A stretch of DNA of 64,000 nt, taken from Pachyseris speciosa. Taxonomy: Eukaryota; Cnidaria; Anthozoa; Scleractinia; Pachyseridae. A program made the position numbers and the translations under genes. The stretch covers positions 305,001 to 369,000 of the forward strand of contig JAEMWC010000249.1 of assembly GCA_016490735.1 (NCBI GenBank). The letters run 5' to 3'. The notes beneath the pieces were generated by a model. That model searched no databases. It was not told where the DNA came from and saw nothing but the letters and a program-made list of their open reading frames with translations. Numbering within the stretch: the stretch's first letter is position 1; the number at the start of each line of letters is the position of its first letter. This document shows, piece after piece, positions 10,776 through 33,155 of the stretch.

Positions 10776-13636
10776 TCAACACTTCCGACAAGCCTAAAGC
10801 CATCAGTCGCCACGAGCACCTCAGCCAGATCCTACCCACTGTAGGTGCCCCGTCACCTACCCCCATCCAGATACCCACAGACCAACCGTCTCCCGTGCGG
10901 CCCAAGTGTTCACCACCCTTTTCGTCTGCTGTGTCCGTTGATCCTGACAACTTACTACCAGATGAGTCCCGCCTCAAATTTCAGCAGCTGCTGCAAGAGT
11001 ACGACCGCGTCTTTGATCCCCGGATAACCGGTTACAATGGTGCAGCTGGTCCCATTCAAGCCACTGTAAACATTGGTCCAGTACAGCCCCCTCAGCGCAA
11101 AGGGCGCATCACGCAGTACTCGCGCAGCCAACTTGTAGAGCTGCAAGCAATGTTCGATGAGCTTGAACAGGCCAAGGTCTTCCGTCGTCCCGAAGATCTT
11201 GGCATAACCGTTGAGTACCTTAACCCGTCATTCCTAGTTAAAAAGCCTTCAGGTGGATACCGTCTCGTGACTGCCTTCCCCGATGTCGCACGATACAGTA
11301 AACCTCAGCCTTCCCTTATGCCAGACGTCAACTCAACCCTGCGTACCATCGCACCCTGGCGCTATCTGATCAAAACCGATCTCACACAGGCCTTCTGTCA
11401 AATCCCACTCTCTCAGTCTTCTCTAAAGTACTGTGGCGTAGCAACACCCTTTCGAGGAATTCGTGTTTACACCAGATCAGCAATGGGTATGCCTGGCTCT
11501 GAAACCGCTCTAGAAGAAATGATGTGCCGCGTTCTTGGTGACCTTATCCAAGAAGGCTGCGTGACTAAACTTGCAGATGACCTCTACTGTGGTGGCGATT
11601 CACCTGAAACCCTTCTATCCAACTGGAGACGTGTACTTGAGTCCCTCGACCGTTGCAACCTTCGTTTGTCTCCTACCAAAACCATCATTTTCCCGAAATC
11701 CACCACCATCCTTGGCTGGATCTGGTCCCAGGGCACTCTGTCAGCTAGCCCCCACCGTATCACCGTCCTGTCTTCATGCCCTCCTCCCCAAAGTGTGAAA
11801 GGCCTCCGTTCCTTTATTGGCGCCTATAAGGTTCTCGGCCGCGTGCTCCCAAACTGCTCAGACGTAGTGGATCCCCACGAGTGCGCTCTCACCGGCCTCC
11901 AGTCTAATGACAAGCTACTGTGGGACGAGAATCTTACCCTCAAGTTCAAGACTGCACAGGAACACCTATCTAGGCACAAATCCATAGTTCTTCCATGCCC
12001 CTCAGATACCCTTTGGATCGTCACCGATGGATCCGTTACCAAGAGAGGCCTCGATGCTACATTGTATGTCTCGCGTGCCGGTCGTCTTCACTTAGCTGGC
12101 TTCTACAGTGGCAAGTTGCGCAAACACCAAGTCACCTGGCTTCCCTGTGAGGTTGAGGCACTATCAATTGCTGCTGCTGTCAAATACCTCTCTCCATTCA
12201 TCATCCAGTCGCATCATCCCACGACTGTATTAACCGATAGTAAACCATGTGTTCAGGCGATTGATAAACTTTGCCGTGGAGAGTTTTCGGCGAGTCCCCG
12301 AGTTACTTCCTTCCTAACAACCGTCAGCCGTTACCAAGTCCGCCTACAACACCTGGCTGGGAAAGCGAACCTACCGTCTGACTTTACTAGTCGCAACGCC
12401 CCCGTCTGCAACGAGTCCAACTGCCAGATTTGCACATTTGTCCATGACTTGGAAGACTCCGTTGTGCGGGGCGTCTCAATCCAGGACATCCTCGACAATA
12501 AGTCCAGTCTCCCATTCTCCACAAGGTCAGCCTGGCTACAGATCCAAAGCGATTGTCCCGACCTCCGGAGAGTTCACGCCCATCTCAAACAAGGCACTCG
12601 TCCTTCAAAGAAACTTACCAATGTTCGTGATGTCAAGCGTTATCTTAACTGTACTTCCATTGCTAAAGACGGGGTTCTCGTGGTCAAACGCAGTCAACCT
12701 TTTGTTCCAGTTATTGAGGCCATCGTCGTACTCCGGTCCGTGCTGGACGGTTTGTTAACTGCCCTTCACATCAGGCTTAACCATCCTTCCCGCCATCAGT
12801 TTCAAATGGTGCTTCAACGTCAGTTCTTTGCTTTGGACATGAACGATGCCATTTCCCGCGTGAAATCCGCCTGCCCCACCTGTGCCTCCCTTCTGTCGTT
12901 TCCCCCCTCTTTGGTCTCCCAGTCTTCTGATGACCCCCCTGAAGTCGTAGGAGTCTCCTTAGCCGCTGATGTCATCAAGCGTCTTCGTCAATCGATCCTA
13001 GTCCTCCGAGAATGCACAACATCCTTCACTGCTTCTTGTTTGATATCAGACGAGAGACATGACACTCTCCGAGACGCCCTCACACGGCTAATCATTGGTC
13101 TACACCCTCTTGATGGTCCTAGAGCGATTGTACGCGTAGATCCTGCTCCTGGCTTTGTGTCCATGAGTAACAATGACTCACTCAAACATTTAAACGTCAC
13201 AATCGAGGTTGGTCGCGTTAAGAACAAGAACAAGAATCCCGTCGCCGAGAAGGCTGTTCGTGAACTTGAAGAAGAGCTCATTCGTCAAGAACCAGGAGGA
13301 CGTCCTGTTAGTGAAGTTGGCCTCGCTATCGCCACTGCACGTCTTAACTCCCGTCTCCGGTTTTCCGGCTTATCGTCTCGCGAATTGTGGACTCAGCGGA
13401 ACCAGTTCACCCACGAACAGTTTCCATTCTCCGATTCTCAATTTATACTCGCTAAACATGACCTGCGTTCTTCTAACCATTCCTTCAGCGAGAAGTCCAA
13501 GAACCCCCGTGGACTTGTTCCAGATTCACCACAACTCCAAGTTGGAGATCTTGTCTACCTCGTCTCAGACAAGGACAAGTCACGTGCTCGTGACCGCTAC
13601 ATCGTCGTCTCCACAGACCCCCCTGGTGTTTCGTGA
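10745..13636 (+). CDS. Gypsy Pol: reverse transcriptase, RNase H, integrase
   Basis: This is an uninterrupted 963-codon frame (the first codon is TTG; it is the continuation of an upstream frame, not a true start). Reverse transcriptase covers about residues 120-330, with LIKTDLTQAFCQIPL and the catalytic box as KLADDLYCGG, that is LADD instead of the common YVDD or YIDD. RNase H covers about residues 420-550, with IVTDGSVTKRG and LTDSKPC. Integrase follows with an HIRLNH...CPTC zinc finger (residues ~680-720), catalytic D in AADVIK, D in VRVDPAPGF and E in NPVAEKAVREL (residue ~840), then a C-terminal QVGDLVYLV segment. It copies and inserts the element's cDNA. The frame ends by a 1-bp shift in a run of six C at 13618-13623. 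Confidence 0.9.
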   Translation: MEAVGSKIRLVNTSDKPKAISRHEHLSQILPTVGAPSPTPIQIPTDQPSPVRPKCSPPFSSAVSVDPDNLLPDESRLKFQQLLQEYDRVFDPRITGYNGAAGPIQATVNIGPVQPPQRKGRITQYSRSQLVELQAMFDELEQAKVFRRPEDLGITVEYLNPSFLVKKPSGGYRLVTAFPDVARYSKPQPSLMPDVNSTLRTIAPWRYLIKTDLTQAFCQIPLSQSSLKYCGVATPFRGIRVYTRSAMGMPGSETALEEMMCRVLGDLIQEGCVTKLADDLYCGGDSPETLLSNWRRVLESLDRCNLRLSPTKTIIFPKSTTILGWIWSQGTLSASPHRITVLSSCPPPQSVKGLRSFIGAYKVLGRVLPNCSDVVDPHECALTGLQSNDKLLWDENLTLKFKTAQEHLSRHKSIVLPCPSDTLWIVTDGSVTKRGLDATLYVSRAGRLHLAGFYSGKLRKHQVTWLPCEVEALSIAAAVKYLSPFIIQSHHPTTVLTDSKPCVQAIDKLCRGEFSASPRVTSFLTTVSRYQVRLQHLAGKANLPSDFTSRNAPVCNESNCQICTFVHDLEDSVVRGVSIQDILDNKSSLPFSTRSAWLQIQSDCPDLRRVHAHLKQGTRPSKKLTNVRDVKRYLNCTSIAKDGVLVVKRSQPFVPVIEAIVVLRSVLDGLLTALHIRLNHPSRHQFQMVLQRQFFALDMNDAISRVKSACPTCASLLSFPPSLVSQSSDDPPEVVGVSLAADVIKRLRQSILVLRECTTSFTASCLISDERHDTLRDALTRLIIGLHPLDGPRAIVRVDPAPGFVSMSNNDSLKHLNVTIEVGRVKNKNKNPVAEKAVRELEEELIRQEPGGRPVSEVGLAIATARLNSRLRFSGLSSRELWTQRNQFTHEQFPFSDSQFILAKHDLRSSNHSFSEKSKNPRGLVPDSPQLQVGDLVYLVSDKDKSRARDRYIVVSTDPPGVS

Positions 13637-14055
13637 AGAAATTTAGTGGTTCCCAACTTAGAGACTCTTCCTACAAAGACAAATTATCTGAGTGCTTCCC
13701 TGTGCCTCCCTCCTTTGTAGTGTCCAACCACCCAGGGCTACCAGTTTACCAAGACACGGACGAGGAGCCTTTACCTTTAGCTCCTGCGGCTCCTGCCGCC
13801 CCAGTACAGCCAACGTTATTCCCACCTGTACCTCCAGAGCTTACCACCGTGCCCTCTGACGATGAACAATCCTCTTCCTTGGCCAGTGCTGACACAACGC
13901 TTGATGTTCCGTTCCATATCCCGTCTCCCGCCGTCGCCCCTGAAGAGCCGTGCACCAATGTTGCTACTGACCAAACATCAAGTTCCTCCCATGTTCATCA
14001 CCAGAACCTCCTGGTCCAAGACCTCAAAGACAGCGCAGACGTCCTTCATACTTAA
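13624..14055 (+). pseudogene. Gypsy Pol C-terminal tail, out of frame
   Basis: From 13624 the coding frame shifts by one base and continues (FVKKFSGSQL...) for about 140 codons to a stop at 14053-14055. The tail is rich in Pro, Ala and Ser (EEPLPLAPAAPAAPV), a low-complexity extension after the integrase. The frame change sits at a C-homopolymer, a common site of replication slippage, so this is probably the end of the same polyprotein. It has no recognised domain. Confidence 0.75.
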
Positions 14056-14271
14056 CTGACTATATAAGATTTTGGCCTGCCCGTTGCTCCTTCAGCTCTG
14101 CGGTTCAGTACTAGGTTCCCTCCTTTATGTCATACATGTATTTCCAGAGACAGTGACATTCAGTTAGTCCGTTTTCATCTATGTTCATTTGATTTTATGA
14201 TTCATATTTCCTTAACTCCTGTAATCCCTGCCCGTTGATTCATAACCGTCAACTAGTTCGTGTTTCCTTTT

Positions 14272-14287
14272 AGAGGGAAGAAGAGGA
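14272..14287 (+). promoter_or_regulatory. Gypsy polypurine tract
   Basis: AGAGGGAAGAAGAGGA lies immediately before the 3' LTR, where plus-strand DNA synthesis is primed in LTR elements. The two intervening bases match the LTR border inferred from the repeats. Confidence 0.8.
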
Positions 14288-14289
14288 TG

Positions 14290-14441
14290 CGCCAGCAGGC
14301 TGTGCCTGCGGCAATGTTTGTTGTATATGCGTGCGCATGTTGGCCTCGTGTTGTGTTACGGACGGCTATTTTTAGTTAGGGCTGTATTAAAGCTGCTACT
14401 ATTTACTTCGTTGTGGCGTTCTCGTCTCCTTAACACTGGCG
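14290..14441 (+). repeat. Gypsy 3' LTR
   Basis: The 152-bp copy has the same CGCCAG/CTGGCG termini as the 5' LTR and about 98% identity to it. It is followed by 'gtcc', the target duplication, and then by the displaced end of the BEL pol frame. Confidence 0.93.
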
Positions 14442-14561
14442 GTCCCTGTTGTAGTAGTTAACTCTAACTAGATTTCGCAAGTCAACTGTATTTTTTTTGC
14501 GATTAGCCTTTTGTGTGAGATTTTCTTAAACTTTTAACTTTGATTGATGATATCAATCAAC

Positions 14562-14570
14562 GAGGGGGAG
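14562..14570 (+). promoter_or_regulatory. BEL polypurine tract
   Basis: GAGGGGGAG lies two bases before the 3' LTR, in the expected position for the plus-strand primer. Confidence 0.75.
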
Positions 14571-14572
14571 TG

Positions 14573-14760
14573 TGTCGAAAACTGGGTCCAACTATCACGT
14601 GAGTTCTCACGTTATACCCCCACGAACTGAACATTGAACTCTTGCAGTTTTCTGAGAATGTCGTCTTGTAAATAATGTGAAGTCTTATTCTCGATCTTAA
14701 CTCTGAATACAGTCTAGAATTATCTCAACGAAGTTGTCCTACGTGTAAATGGTTTATATA
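14573..14760 (+). repeat. BEL 3' LTR
   Basis: The 188-bp repeat starts TGTCGAAAAC and ends TTATATA. It matches the 5' LTR except for about seven substitutions and one indel, several of them C/T changes. Confidence 0.93.
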
Positions 14761-15026
14761 TGTCGGTAGATAAAGGGTTAATATTGCAACTTGATGTCGT
14801 TGTGTAGAAACAAGAGGCTACAGTTAGCCTAAACTCGCGCCTGCAAAAATACCTGATTTAGCGCTAAACAAAAGAAAAGCGAGAAGTCTGGTGTCCTTCT
14901 TACATCGGACGCATTGTGCAAGTGTTCGTGTCTATCAGTCTTTGCAGTGTATGTCCATAGACCCCCATCAACATATATCCCTTTAAAATTGCAAAATTGT
15001 TTTATAACTCAACCACTGATAATTAA

Positions 15027-15220
15027 CAAATAAAGAAGCCTCGCCTGTGACCTGTTCTGTTGTAAAGCACGCAGGAAGCGGATAGAGCACGAAAGAAGTG
15101 TAGGGGAAACACCAGACGTAGTCGAGTGTTTTCCCTACTTCTTGGGTGCTCTATCCGCTTCCTAAGTGCTTTACAACAGAACAGATCACAGACGAGGCTT
15201 TTTTATTTGTTTTATAATAA
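15027..15220. repeat. Foldback (hairpin) element
   Basis: Left arm 15027-15108 and right arm 15128-15220 are near-complementary along about 80 bp. Examples are 'gttctgttgtaaagcac' against 'gtgctttacaacagaac' and 'ggaagcggatagagcac' against 'gtgctctatccgcttcc'. A loop of about 20 bp separates them. No coding sequence is present, as in a MITE or foldback transposon. Confidence 0.85.
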
Positions 15221-15529
15221 AGAACTTCTTAATTTCCTCACGCATTCGGCTAAAATTTTCGGAAAACTTTATTTTCCAAATCGTACGATCGCGAGTGGCG
15301 TCAGCCGTACATCCTCCGTACATCTGTATTCTGATAAGGTACACTAAAACAGGCCAATCACAATCCTTGTTAGAATGGTTCAAAACATTTTATTGGTTGA
15401 AACAAACCAAAGCTGTCAAAATGTCAAACCATCAAAGTTGAGAAACCATCAAAGTGCGAGTAGTTTTTTGGCCTAAAATCGCGATCAAAAAGCAAATTGT
15501 TCAGTAAAATCCGACTGAAATTCGCTAAA

Positions 15530-16205
15530 GAAGCTGTAAAGATCAAGACCTAGATTTAAAAGATACTCAGGAAGATGAATTTTCGAATGAAAAACGGAAA
15601 AGCAAAAGAGTTTTCTCGTGAAGAGCTTAAAACTTGGATCGACTTCGATGGAGCCCGGCGTAGCTGAATTGTGTGGTTGAAAAAGAAAATGATTCAACGC
15701 CTCAAGGGCTTTTACTTTACCACGGCATCTTGCAGCTCACCAAAAAAGGGTCACAGAACAGTTTGCCATTAATGAGAGGAACAAGTAGCTCAAACTAGGT
15801 GGAAACCGTTGGGACAAACCGTTTGTTGTTTACGAAGGCCTGTTTTTAAGTGGATGTGTATAGTATTTTCAAGTGGTGGAAACCTCAGTCTACAGCACAG
15901 GTAAATTAAATAAATTGAAGCTTTGAACATTTGGTTTAATCTTTGTTACTTTTGTTCAGGACTGAAACTCGTATTTATCTCTCGACTGGATGTAAATAAT
16001 AATCATCTACTCTCGTTTTGGACGCAAATTAAAAAAGGAGTTGAGTTGTTTGTTTGTTTGTTTGTTTGTTTGTTTGGCTTGCGAAGGAAAGTGTTTTTAA
16101 TTCGCTTGGCTGACTGTTTCTCGACGTGCCTCGGCATTGTTAAGAAAATATTACCCTTTTGTTTTTAACACGTAATTGGAATGAGTCCTCTTAAAATTAA
16201 GGGTT
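15530..16205 (+). repeat. Dispersed ~670 bp repeat, copy 1
   Basis: It aligns collinearly with 54185-54835. Shared blocks include 'aagatcaaga', 'agatactc.ggaaggtgaattttc', 'ttcaacgc.tcaagggctttcact', 'acatttggtttaatc.ttgttac' and 'cacgtaat.g.aatgagtcct'. This copy has a (tttg)n run at 16047-16076 that is much shorter in the other copy. It is non-coding; the family is unknown to me. Confidence 0.8.
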
Positions 16206-16654
16206 AATATCACTTGTTTTTCCAGAGGTTGCTGAAATTGCCCTTGTCGCTGCGCGACTCGGACAATTTCAGCAACTTCTAATTCTGAAAACACCCATGA
16301 TATTAATATCACGCTGTTATTTGTGATGTTATTCGCAAAAGCATCTTCCAAATCCATTGAGGCTAAGAGCTCGTTTTCATACTCGATTTCTGGGTCGTAT
16401 AAGACGTCTCACTCAAAATAAGGGAAAAATTCGAGGGAAAAATTCAGAAATTGGTCGGCCAGTTTTCATTTGGGTCGACTCGATTTGCGTGAGACCGTAG
16501 CTGGCCGTGCATCTGTACTCTGATAAAGTACGCTGTTTTAACCAATCAGAGAGCGCGTTATATCAAAACTTTATTATAACAATAATTATAACACTTGTCA
16601 AGAATATCAAAATAAAAAAGAAGAAGAAGAAGAAAAAGAGACACGCGAAAAAAA

Positions 16655-16735
16655 ACAGTGCCGACAGCAGGAGTCGAACCCGGACCATGTGTATAACAAG
16701 CGGTGACGATGACCGCTAGGCCACGGTCATTCAGC
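16655..16735 (-). repeat. tRNA-like sequence with pol III boxes
   Basis: On the minus strand it reads TGGCCTAGCGG (A box) and GGTTCGACTCC (B box), spaced as in a tRNA. The presumed acceptor halves pair poorly, so a functional tRNA is unlikely. It is better read as a tRNA pseudogene or SINE head. Confidence 0.6.
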
Positions 16736-17142
16736 ATAGCTAATGAGGTAAAAATAGTGTACTACTTATTCCAAAATGACTACTTTTAGTTAGACCTTAC
16801 GCAGAAAGGCCAGAAATGAGCTTTGTGGATGAGACACGACGAAGAAAAACTGAGCTCAATTTCAGACTCGGGCGGCGTTCCTAGCCCGAGTAATAGGGAG
16901 ATAACATAACAGCATTCCATAACACTAGAAAGCAGCAATAACAGGCAGTACAGACAGGCGAATCGAAGTACTTAGCAGAACTCTTCCCTTGTAGGTCATT
17001 TTCTTTGCGGTTAAGTTGTCCCGGTTGGTAGGGTAACCCCACGTGTGAAATTTTGCTTGTAACCCCGGGCTATTTTTGACCCTCCTGCTAGGATAACCCT
17101 AACACTATGGTTACCCGGCTCCCTGCATGTAAACAGGACCTA

Positions 17143-17470
17143 CTGTAAAAGCTCTATTAAGCCACGGGGGGGGGGGGGGGGGCTTATTTAATTTCAGGCC
17201 TCTTTAACGGGGGGCTTATTAGAGAGGTGTGCTTATTTCAAATCGTTTTCGTTTTCAAATAGTTTTTGTACAAAGCTCAAACGACTGCAGTGAACTTTAT
17301 CATTTAATAAAGAGCAGTAAATAGAGATATAGAGGTTGTGTTTTGAGTTTATATTTGTTTATAAACAAACCCACTGGGCCGCATGAAGTGGATTTCGTAA
17401 GAGGGAATAGGAGAGAGAGGAGAGAGGATGGGGTTAATAGAGACGGAAGGCTTTATAGAGCTTTTACGCT
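17143..17470. repeat. G-rich inverted-repeat element (MITE-like)
   Basis: The ends 'tgtaaaagctctattaagcc' and 'ggctttatagagcttttacg' are inverted copies. The interior starts with a run of 17 G (17166-17182) and contains 'ggggggcttatt' repeats. It is non-coding. Confidence 0.6.
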
Positions 17471-18087
17471 GCTTTTACGGTAACCCTGTACCTTCGCTGT
17501 TATTAACCCTTATTTCAACTGCTCTTATTTAATGGTTGGACCAAACAAATGATCACCTATAACAACCTTGATACAATTACTTATTCCAATTTTATTTATT
17601 TCTCAACAAACATGACTGTCTTGTATTATAAATCGCAACAATGAATTGAGAAATTGCTAACGTTTTCAAAGTGCAAATAAGATAAAGGATGCAAGCCTAG
17701 GCCCGGACTGAGGGAGCCTCTACGTTTTGATTAATCTCAAGCGCCGTTCCCTACAATTGGACCTTCATGTCCAAGAAATATTGAGGATACGCGTTGGCTT
17801 TAGAGGACGTCTGTCCATGAAGCTACAATGAGGATCATAAGTCCTGAAACTGACAGTTCCCGTTCCCCCAGTCCAATGTTTTACTAAAAGGGGAACAATA
17901 GGTACTGATATACGAATGGACGTATCCACTGACTAGTTTGCTAGTTTAACAGGTGTTCTAAGGTCTTAAGACCTGCATTGTAGCCTCAAGACTGCGATCT
18001 CTAACTGGTGCTTCAAGCGTAAATGAAAATTCCGTCATAACTCGAAAAGAAGGTGCAGTGTTTTGTATATCCTCCAAATGGGGCAAC

Positions 18088-18093
18088 TTTATT
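18088..18093 (-). terminator. Polyadenylation signal of the channel gene
   Basis: AATAAA on the minus strand, 75 bases beyond the channel's stop codon at 18169. Position and sequence fit a canonical signal; no transcript evidence is available here. Confidence 0.6.
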
Positions 18094-18168
18094 TATCAGT
18101 CTGTGATTTGCTCCCAAGAATTAAACCATCCCCTCCAATCCAACGACACGCTCAGCTTCCAAATATGA

Positions 18169-29757
<11,589 letters not shown>

Positions 29758-31741
29758 CTAGAAACATAATTAGTCACGAAGCAACGGTTATTCTGAATGA
29801 CAAGTTAAAGTGCACACTTGTTCGGGTAAGCTTATATTTTTCTCCCGAGTGTACGGCTCTAACTATCTTTTTTTATATAATAATGGAGAAAAACGTTTCA
29901 AAATAGCGACAGCTAGTGTTTGTAAACTGCTCGCCGTCAACCCTGCAAATGTAAAGTTCAAAATGGTTCATTTTCTACATGCAAACAAGGCTTTATATAA
30001 AGAGAACACTAAAACTCTTGTTCTAGTTGAATTGGAACCTTTGAAAGTTATGGTTTGTAGGATACGCTTTGCTCATAATTCGAGATCTCCTAGTTCAGGG
30101 TAGATTTAAATTGTGTGGTAGTGCTTTATGACGACCAATGCACAATGCAAGTTGCAATTAAATTTACGAGGGCACAAATAAATTCAAAGCGCCCGGAGCT
30201 AGACAATCCCATCTGAACGTTTCATTTTAATGCCTTCACGTTTTTACCATATTTTCGTTAATATCATACTACTTCTACTGAAGAACTTTCACTTGAAACG
30301 GAAAATCGAGAGAATAGCAGACGAACTGTCTTCAAAGAGTTCGCCTATTATTTAGTTCCTGTTCTTTGAAAAGCTTTGGAAGGCGTCGCGCATCGTAGTG
30401 TAACATTATTCTATAGTAAAAGAAAAATGGAATCTAGCCTCTTCCCTATGTCTACCACTTACTTTAATTCTGATGAGCAAACGGCTTGGAAGACGCAACA
30501 TAGTAAATGCGAAATTCTCCAAATATTGCTGCACATGTCACTCCCTTTAAAGAAACGACAGAAGTTCCTTGAATTAATAATGCTTGTCTGAAAACTCCTC
30601 CAATGGAACAGTGGGTTTGGTGATTAGGATCACAGTCAGGACTTATTTTAACAAGGAACATGCCCGACAGTTTGTGTTTTACGATTTTCAGTTTATGCTT
30701 GCACCAAACATGTAGTGGGTTGAACATTATTTTTGAGGGCATTAAATCTTCCGTTTCGGTGTAAAATTTAAGATTTAATTTCAGTTGGCAGCTTTAACGT
30801 ATTTTTGCTTAATAATTTCCAAATTGGATAGCATGTTATCTTATTCACATTTATACAAAACTATAACAGCCTAAACAGTGTGAGGTTTCAAGAAAATTTC
30901 GAAACCTCCGGCCTAACTGATGTACGTGGGGAAACATGCGTTTCTCAAAGCATGCGTTTCTCAAAGCTCCAAAAAACGCTTCGGGTCCGATAAACTATTT
31001 TACGTGGATCTGGTTCATTACCAGAAATTCGTTTTCTAATATTTTTACCACTCTTTTAGGAAAGCGCGCTATGAAAATAAGTAGTACACAGGGTTAGTTT
31101 GCCCCAAAAACTAGTACCAAGCTATAAAAAACCGAAAAAGTACTTCTTGAGCCCGGTGTTTTGAGAAACGCACGCCAGACAAGTAGATATTACGAGACTT
31201 CCTTCCCATCTTTTCTATCTTGAGAGAACGAAATGAAAAGGCAATTAGGGTACAACTGGAGGAAAGCAAGATGATCTACGAGAAAAGGAATCTTTTCATT
31301 GTAGACCAGGTTTTGCTCTCTTGTAATAACTCTAGGAGTAACAAGAAAATATGTCCAACACAGCAGTACGAAATTGTGGCACGCTTACCTTTAAACCGCT
31401 TTCTTCCGAGCAAACTGGCAAATCGTTCCGGTAAAGATTAGCAGCTACACAAATGAGCGTTTTCGTCTAAATAAATTATTAACTGCTTTATAAGCCAGTA
31501 AAATCGCCTTTGCAAAGCCATATGTATCTGTTTAGCATTACAATTCAAAGTAACGTTACAGCTAGTCTAGAGGACAATCCTATGTCTATTACCAGAGTCA
31601 TTTTCTCTCGAATCATTTAAAATGTTCAGAATAAACTACAAAATAAATGGAATTTGTAATTATTTCCATGTTCATTAAATGTTGAGTTGACCGCCCAATG
31701 GCAGGGTAATTTAAAGCTTTTCAGAGTGAATATATGAGCTA

Positions 31742-31924
31742 TAGACCCTTTTCATAATGGCGCCCGACAAATTATTCTTTTATTCTTATGATAATGAGCC
31801 CTACTAGCCTCGTCAGCATGTGCAAAATTCAATAGAATTTTTTCATTAAAGTGAGGTTAGTAGGGCTAATTAACACATATACAAAAGAATAATTAAAATC
31901 GTCCGCCATTATGAAAAAGGTCTA
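31742..31924. repeat. Hairpin MITE (family M1, copy 1)
   Basis: Inverted arms beginning TAGACCCTTTTCATAATGGC and ending in the complement. Internal blocks 'attattcttttat' and 'agggctaatta' are shared with 42718-42906. Confidence 0.8.
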
Positions 31925-32539
31925 TTCATGGCAATGGTCTCTCAATGTATCACGGTAAGACTGGGAACGAAATAGATCCCTGATGAAAGGTTAATTTTGG
32001 TTTGGAAACGTTTTATTTTGGAAATCATTTTATTGCGCGCACGTTGGCTGGAAATCTCCCCAAGACAAAAATTCAAGGTAGAGTTTTGCTAGCGAGATTA
32101 CACTTTCAATGGACATCCGTAAATTATTAACAAAGTTAAAAAACATCTATTGTTTGGTCGGTGTTTGGCAATGACGGCACCCATTCGAATGCAAAATACA
32201 ACGAATTTGCTCATGAAACAACGTTGAGTTGAAAGAGTTAACGTCGACCAATTATAGATACAAGCTGGCGAAATCCTTGTGAAAGCCGCAAAATTGGACC
32301 ACTGAAGCAAGTTCAAAGTGCTTAAACCATTTTCCTTGGCCAATGAAGAGACACAGTTACGGCAGCCATGGAATTCAAATGCACTTTATCACATTCACGT
32401 TATTTCCTCTTCAAACGAAAAATGCTGCTTTTAAAACATGCGCATTGTATGTGGGGAGGCTGGAAAGGAGTCTTTTCATTGTTACAATGTTTGTGAAACG
32501 ATAAATGACTACCAAAAGGGATGAATATCTTAACAACTC

Positions 32540-32660
32540 CTATGTCCGGCAATACTTGCCTATGCCTGGCAATGCTTGCCTATGCCTGGCAATACTTGCC
32601 CATGTCCGGCAATACTTGCCTATGCCTGGCAATGCTTGACTGGCAATGCTTGCCAATAAG
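32540..32660. repeat. 20-bp minisatellite
   Basis: About six imperfect units of 'ttgcctatgcctggcaatac'. Confidence 0.88.
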
Positions 32661-33149
32661 TTTTAGTTTGCCTTTTTTCTTTTCTTTTTTTTTTCCTTAG
32701 TTTATATTCGCTGTGGCTGTGATTGTAAATATTTAAGTACGAAAACGGCTACATTTATGCAAATTATGAACTTTCTTACTTGTCCATGCCATCAAATAAT
32801 TTGCCATCACAGTTACCTAGGAGGCTCAATGTGCTACTAATGATAATTCCTTACACAGAGAATAAAGTCTTGATCAATAATGGTTTCTTTAAACATATGA
32901 TGAGTAAAGAACAATAAATGAATGTTTCTCGGTTCTGGCCGTAGCTGGCCTGAGAAAGGCTAAAGAGTGTATTATAACCAAAAGCCAAACAGCGCAAGCT
33001 TAAGTATAAGAATGCTTTGTAAAAACGCCTTGTAATTCTACCAGTCCCCTTACAGAGGTTTGCGCCCAAAACAGGCAACGTTTGAAGACAATAAATATTG
33101 CATCGTGTGGTTAAGTGTACAAGGGAGACAGCCTTCAGTGTTACGTCAT

Positions 33150-33155
33150 TTTAAT
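33150..33155 (-). terminator. Possible polyadenylation signal of RPAP3
   Basis: ATTAAA on the minus strand, 207 bases beyond the RPAP3 stop. It is a common variant signal. No AATAAA was seen closer, so this is a weak assignment. Confidence 0.3.

Larger units (their letters stand above)
8826..14441 (+). mobile_element. Ty3/Gypsy-type LTR retrotransposon nested in the BEL element
   Basis: Identical-length 152-bp direct repeats at 8826-8977 and 14290-14441 bound a 5.6 kb element with Gag, protease, RT, RNase H and integrase in Ty3/Gypsy order. A primer-binding site abuts the left LTR and a purine tract abuts the right one. 'gtcc' occurs at 8823-8826 and again at 14442-14445, giving a 3-4 bp target duplication. 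Removing the element restores the BEL reading frame, so it inserted into BEL pol. The LTRs differ at only three positions, so this insertion is younger than its host element. Confidence 0.95.
3157..14760 (+). mobile_element. BEL/Pao LTR retrotransposon, degraded, carrying a nested Gypsy element
   Basis: The element is bounded by direct LTRs at 3157-3345 and 14573-14760. It has a primer-binding site just inside the left LTR, a purine tract (14562-14570) before the right LTR, and an internal region coding in the BEL order: Gag, zinc knuckles, protease, RT, RNase H, integrase, C-terminal domain. Flanking 'cgtcg' (3152-3156) and 'tgtcg' (14761-14765) fit a 5-bp target duplication with one C-to-T change. 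Total length is 11.6 kb, of which 5.6 kb is the inserted Gypsy element. Without it the element is about 6 kb, normal for BEL. Four in-frame stops and one frameshift make it non-autonomous. Confidence 0.95.
14761..18087. other. Non-coding repeat-rich stretch between the BEL element and the channel gene
   Basis: No host gene is seen. The stretch holds a large hairpin (15027-15220), a ~670 bp dispersed repeat (15530-16205), a tRNA-like sequence (16655-16735), a G-rich inverted-repeat element (17143-17470) and short hairpins such as GTTGCTGAAATTG...CAATTTCAGCAAC-like arms at 16220-16280. Related stretches at 15319-15360 and 16507-16545 ('catctgta.tctgataa.gtac') flank the dispersed repeat in direct orientation. 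Confidence 0.5.

Noticed and set aside
30464..30742. Minus-strand 92-residue frame considered as the channel's missing first exon
   Set aside because: It has no signal peptide. The only good donor (AAA|gtaagt near 30460) follows its stop in that frame and gives phase 0 in the alternative frame, not the required phase 2.
31960..32020. CTGATGAAAGG...TTTGGAAACG as another hammerhead
   Set aside because: The helix II strands do not pair by eye and GAAA is preceded by G, not by a paired C, so the core is not supported. It may be a decayed relative.
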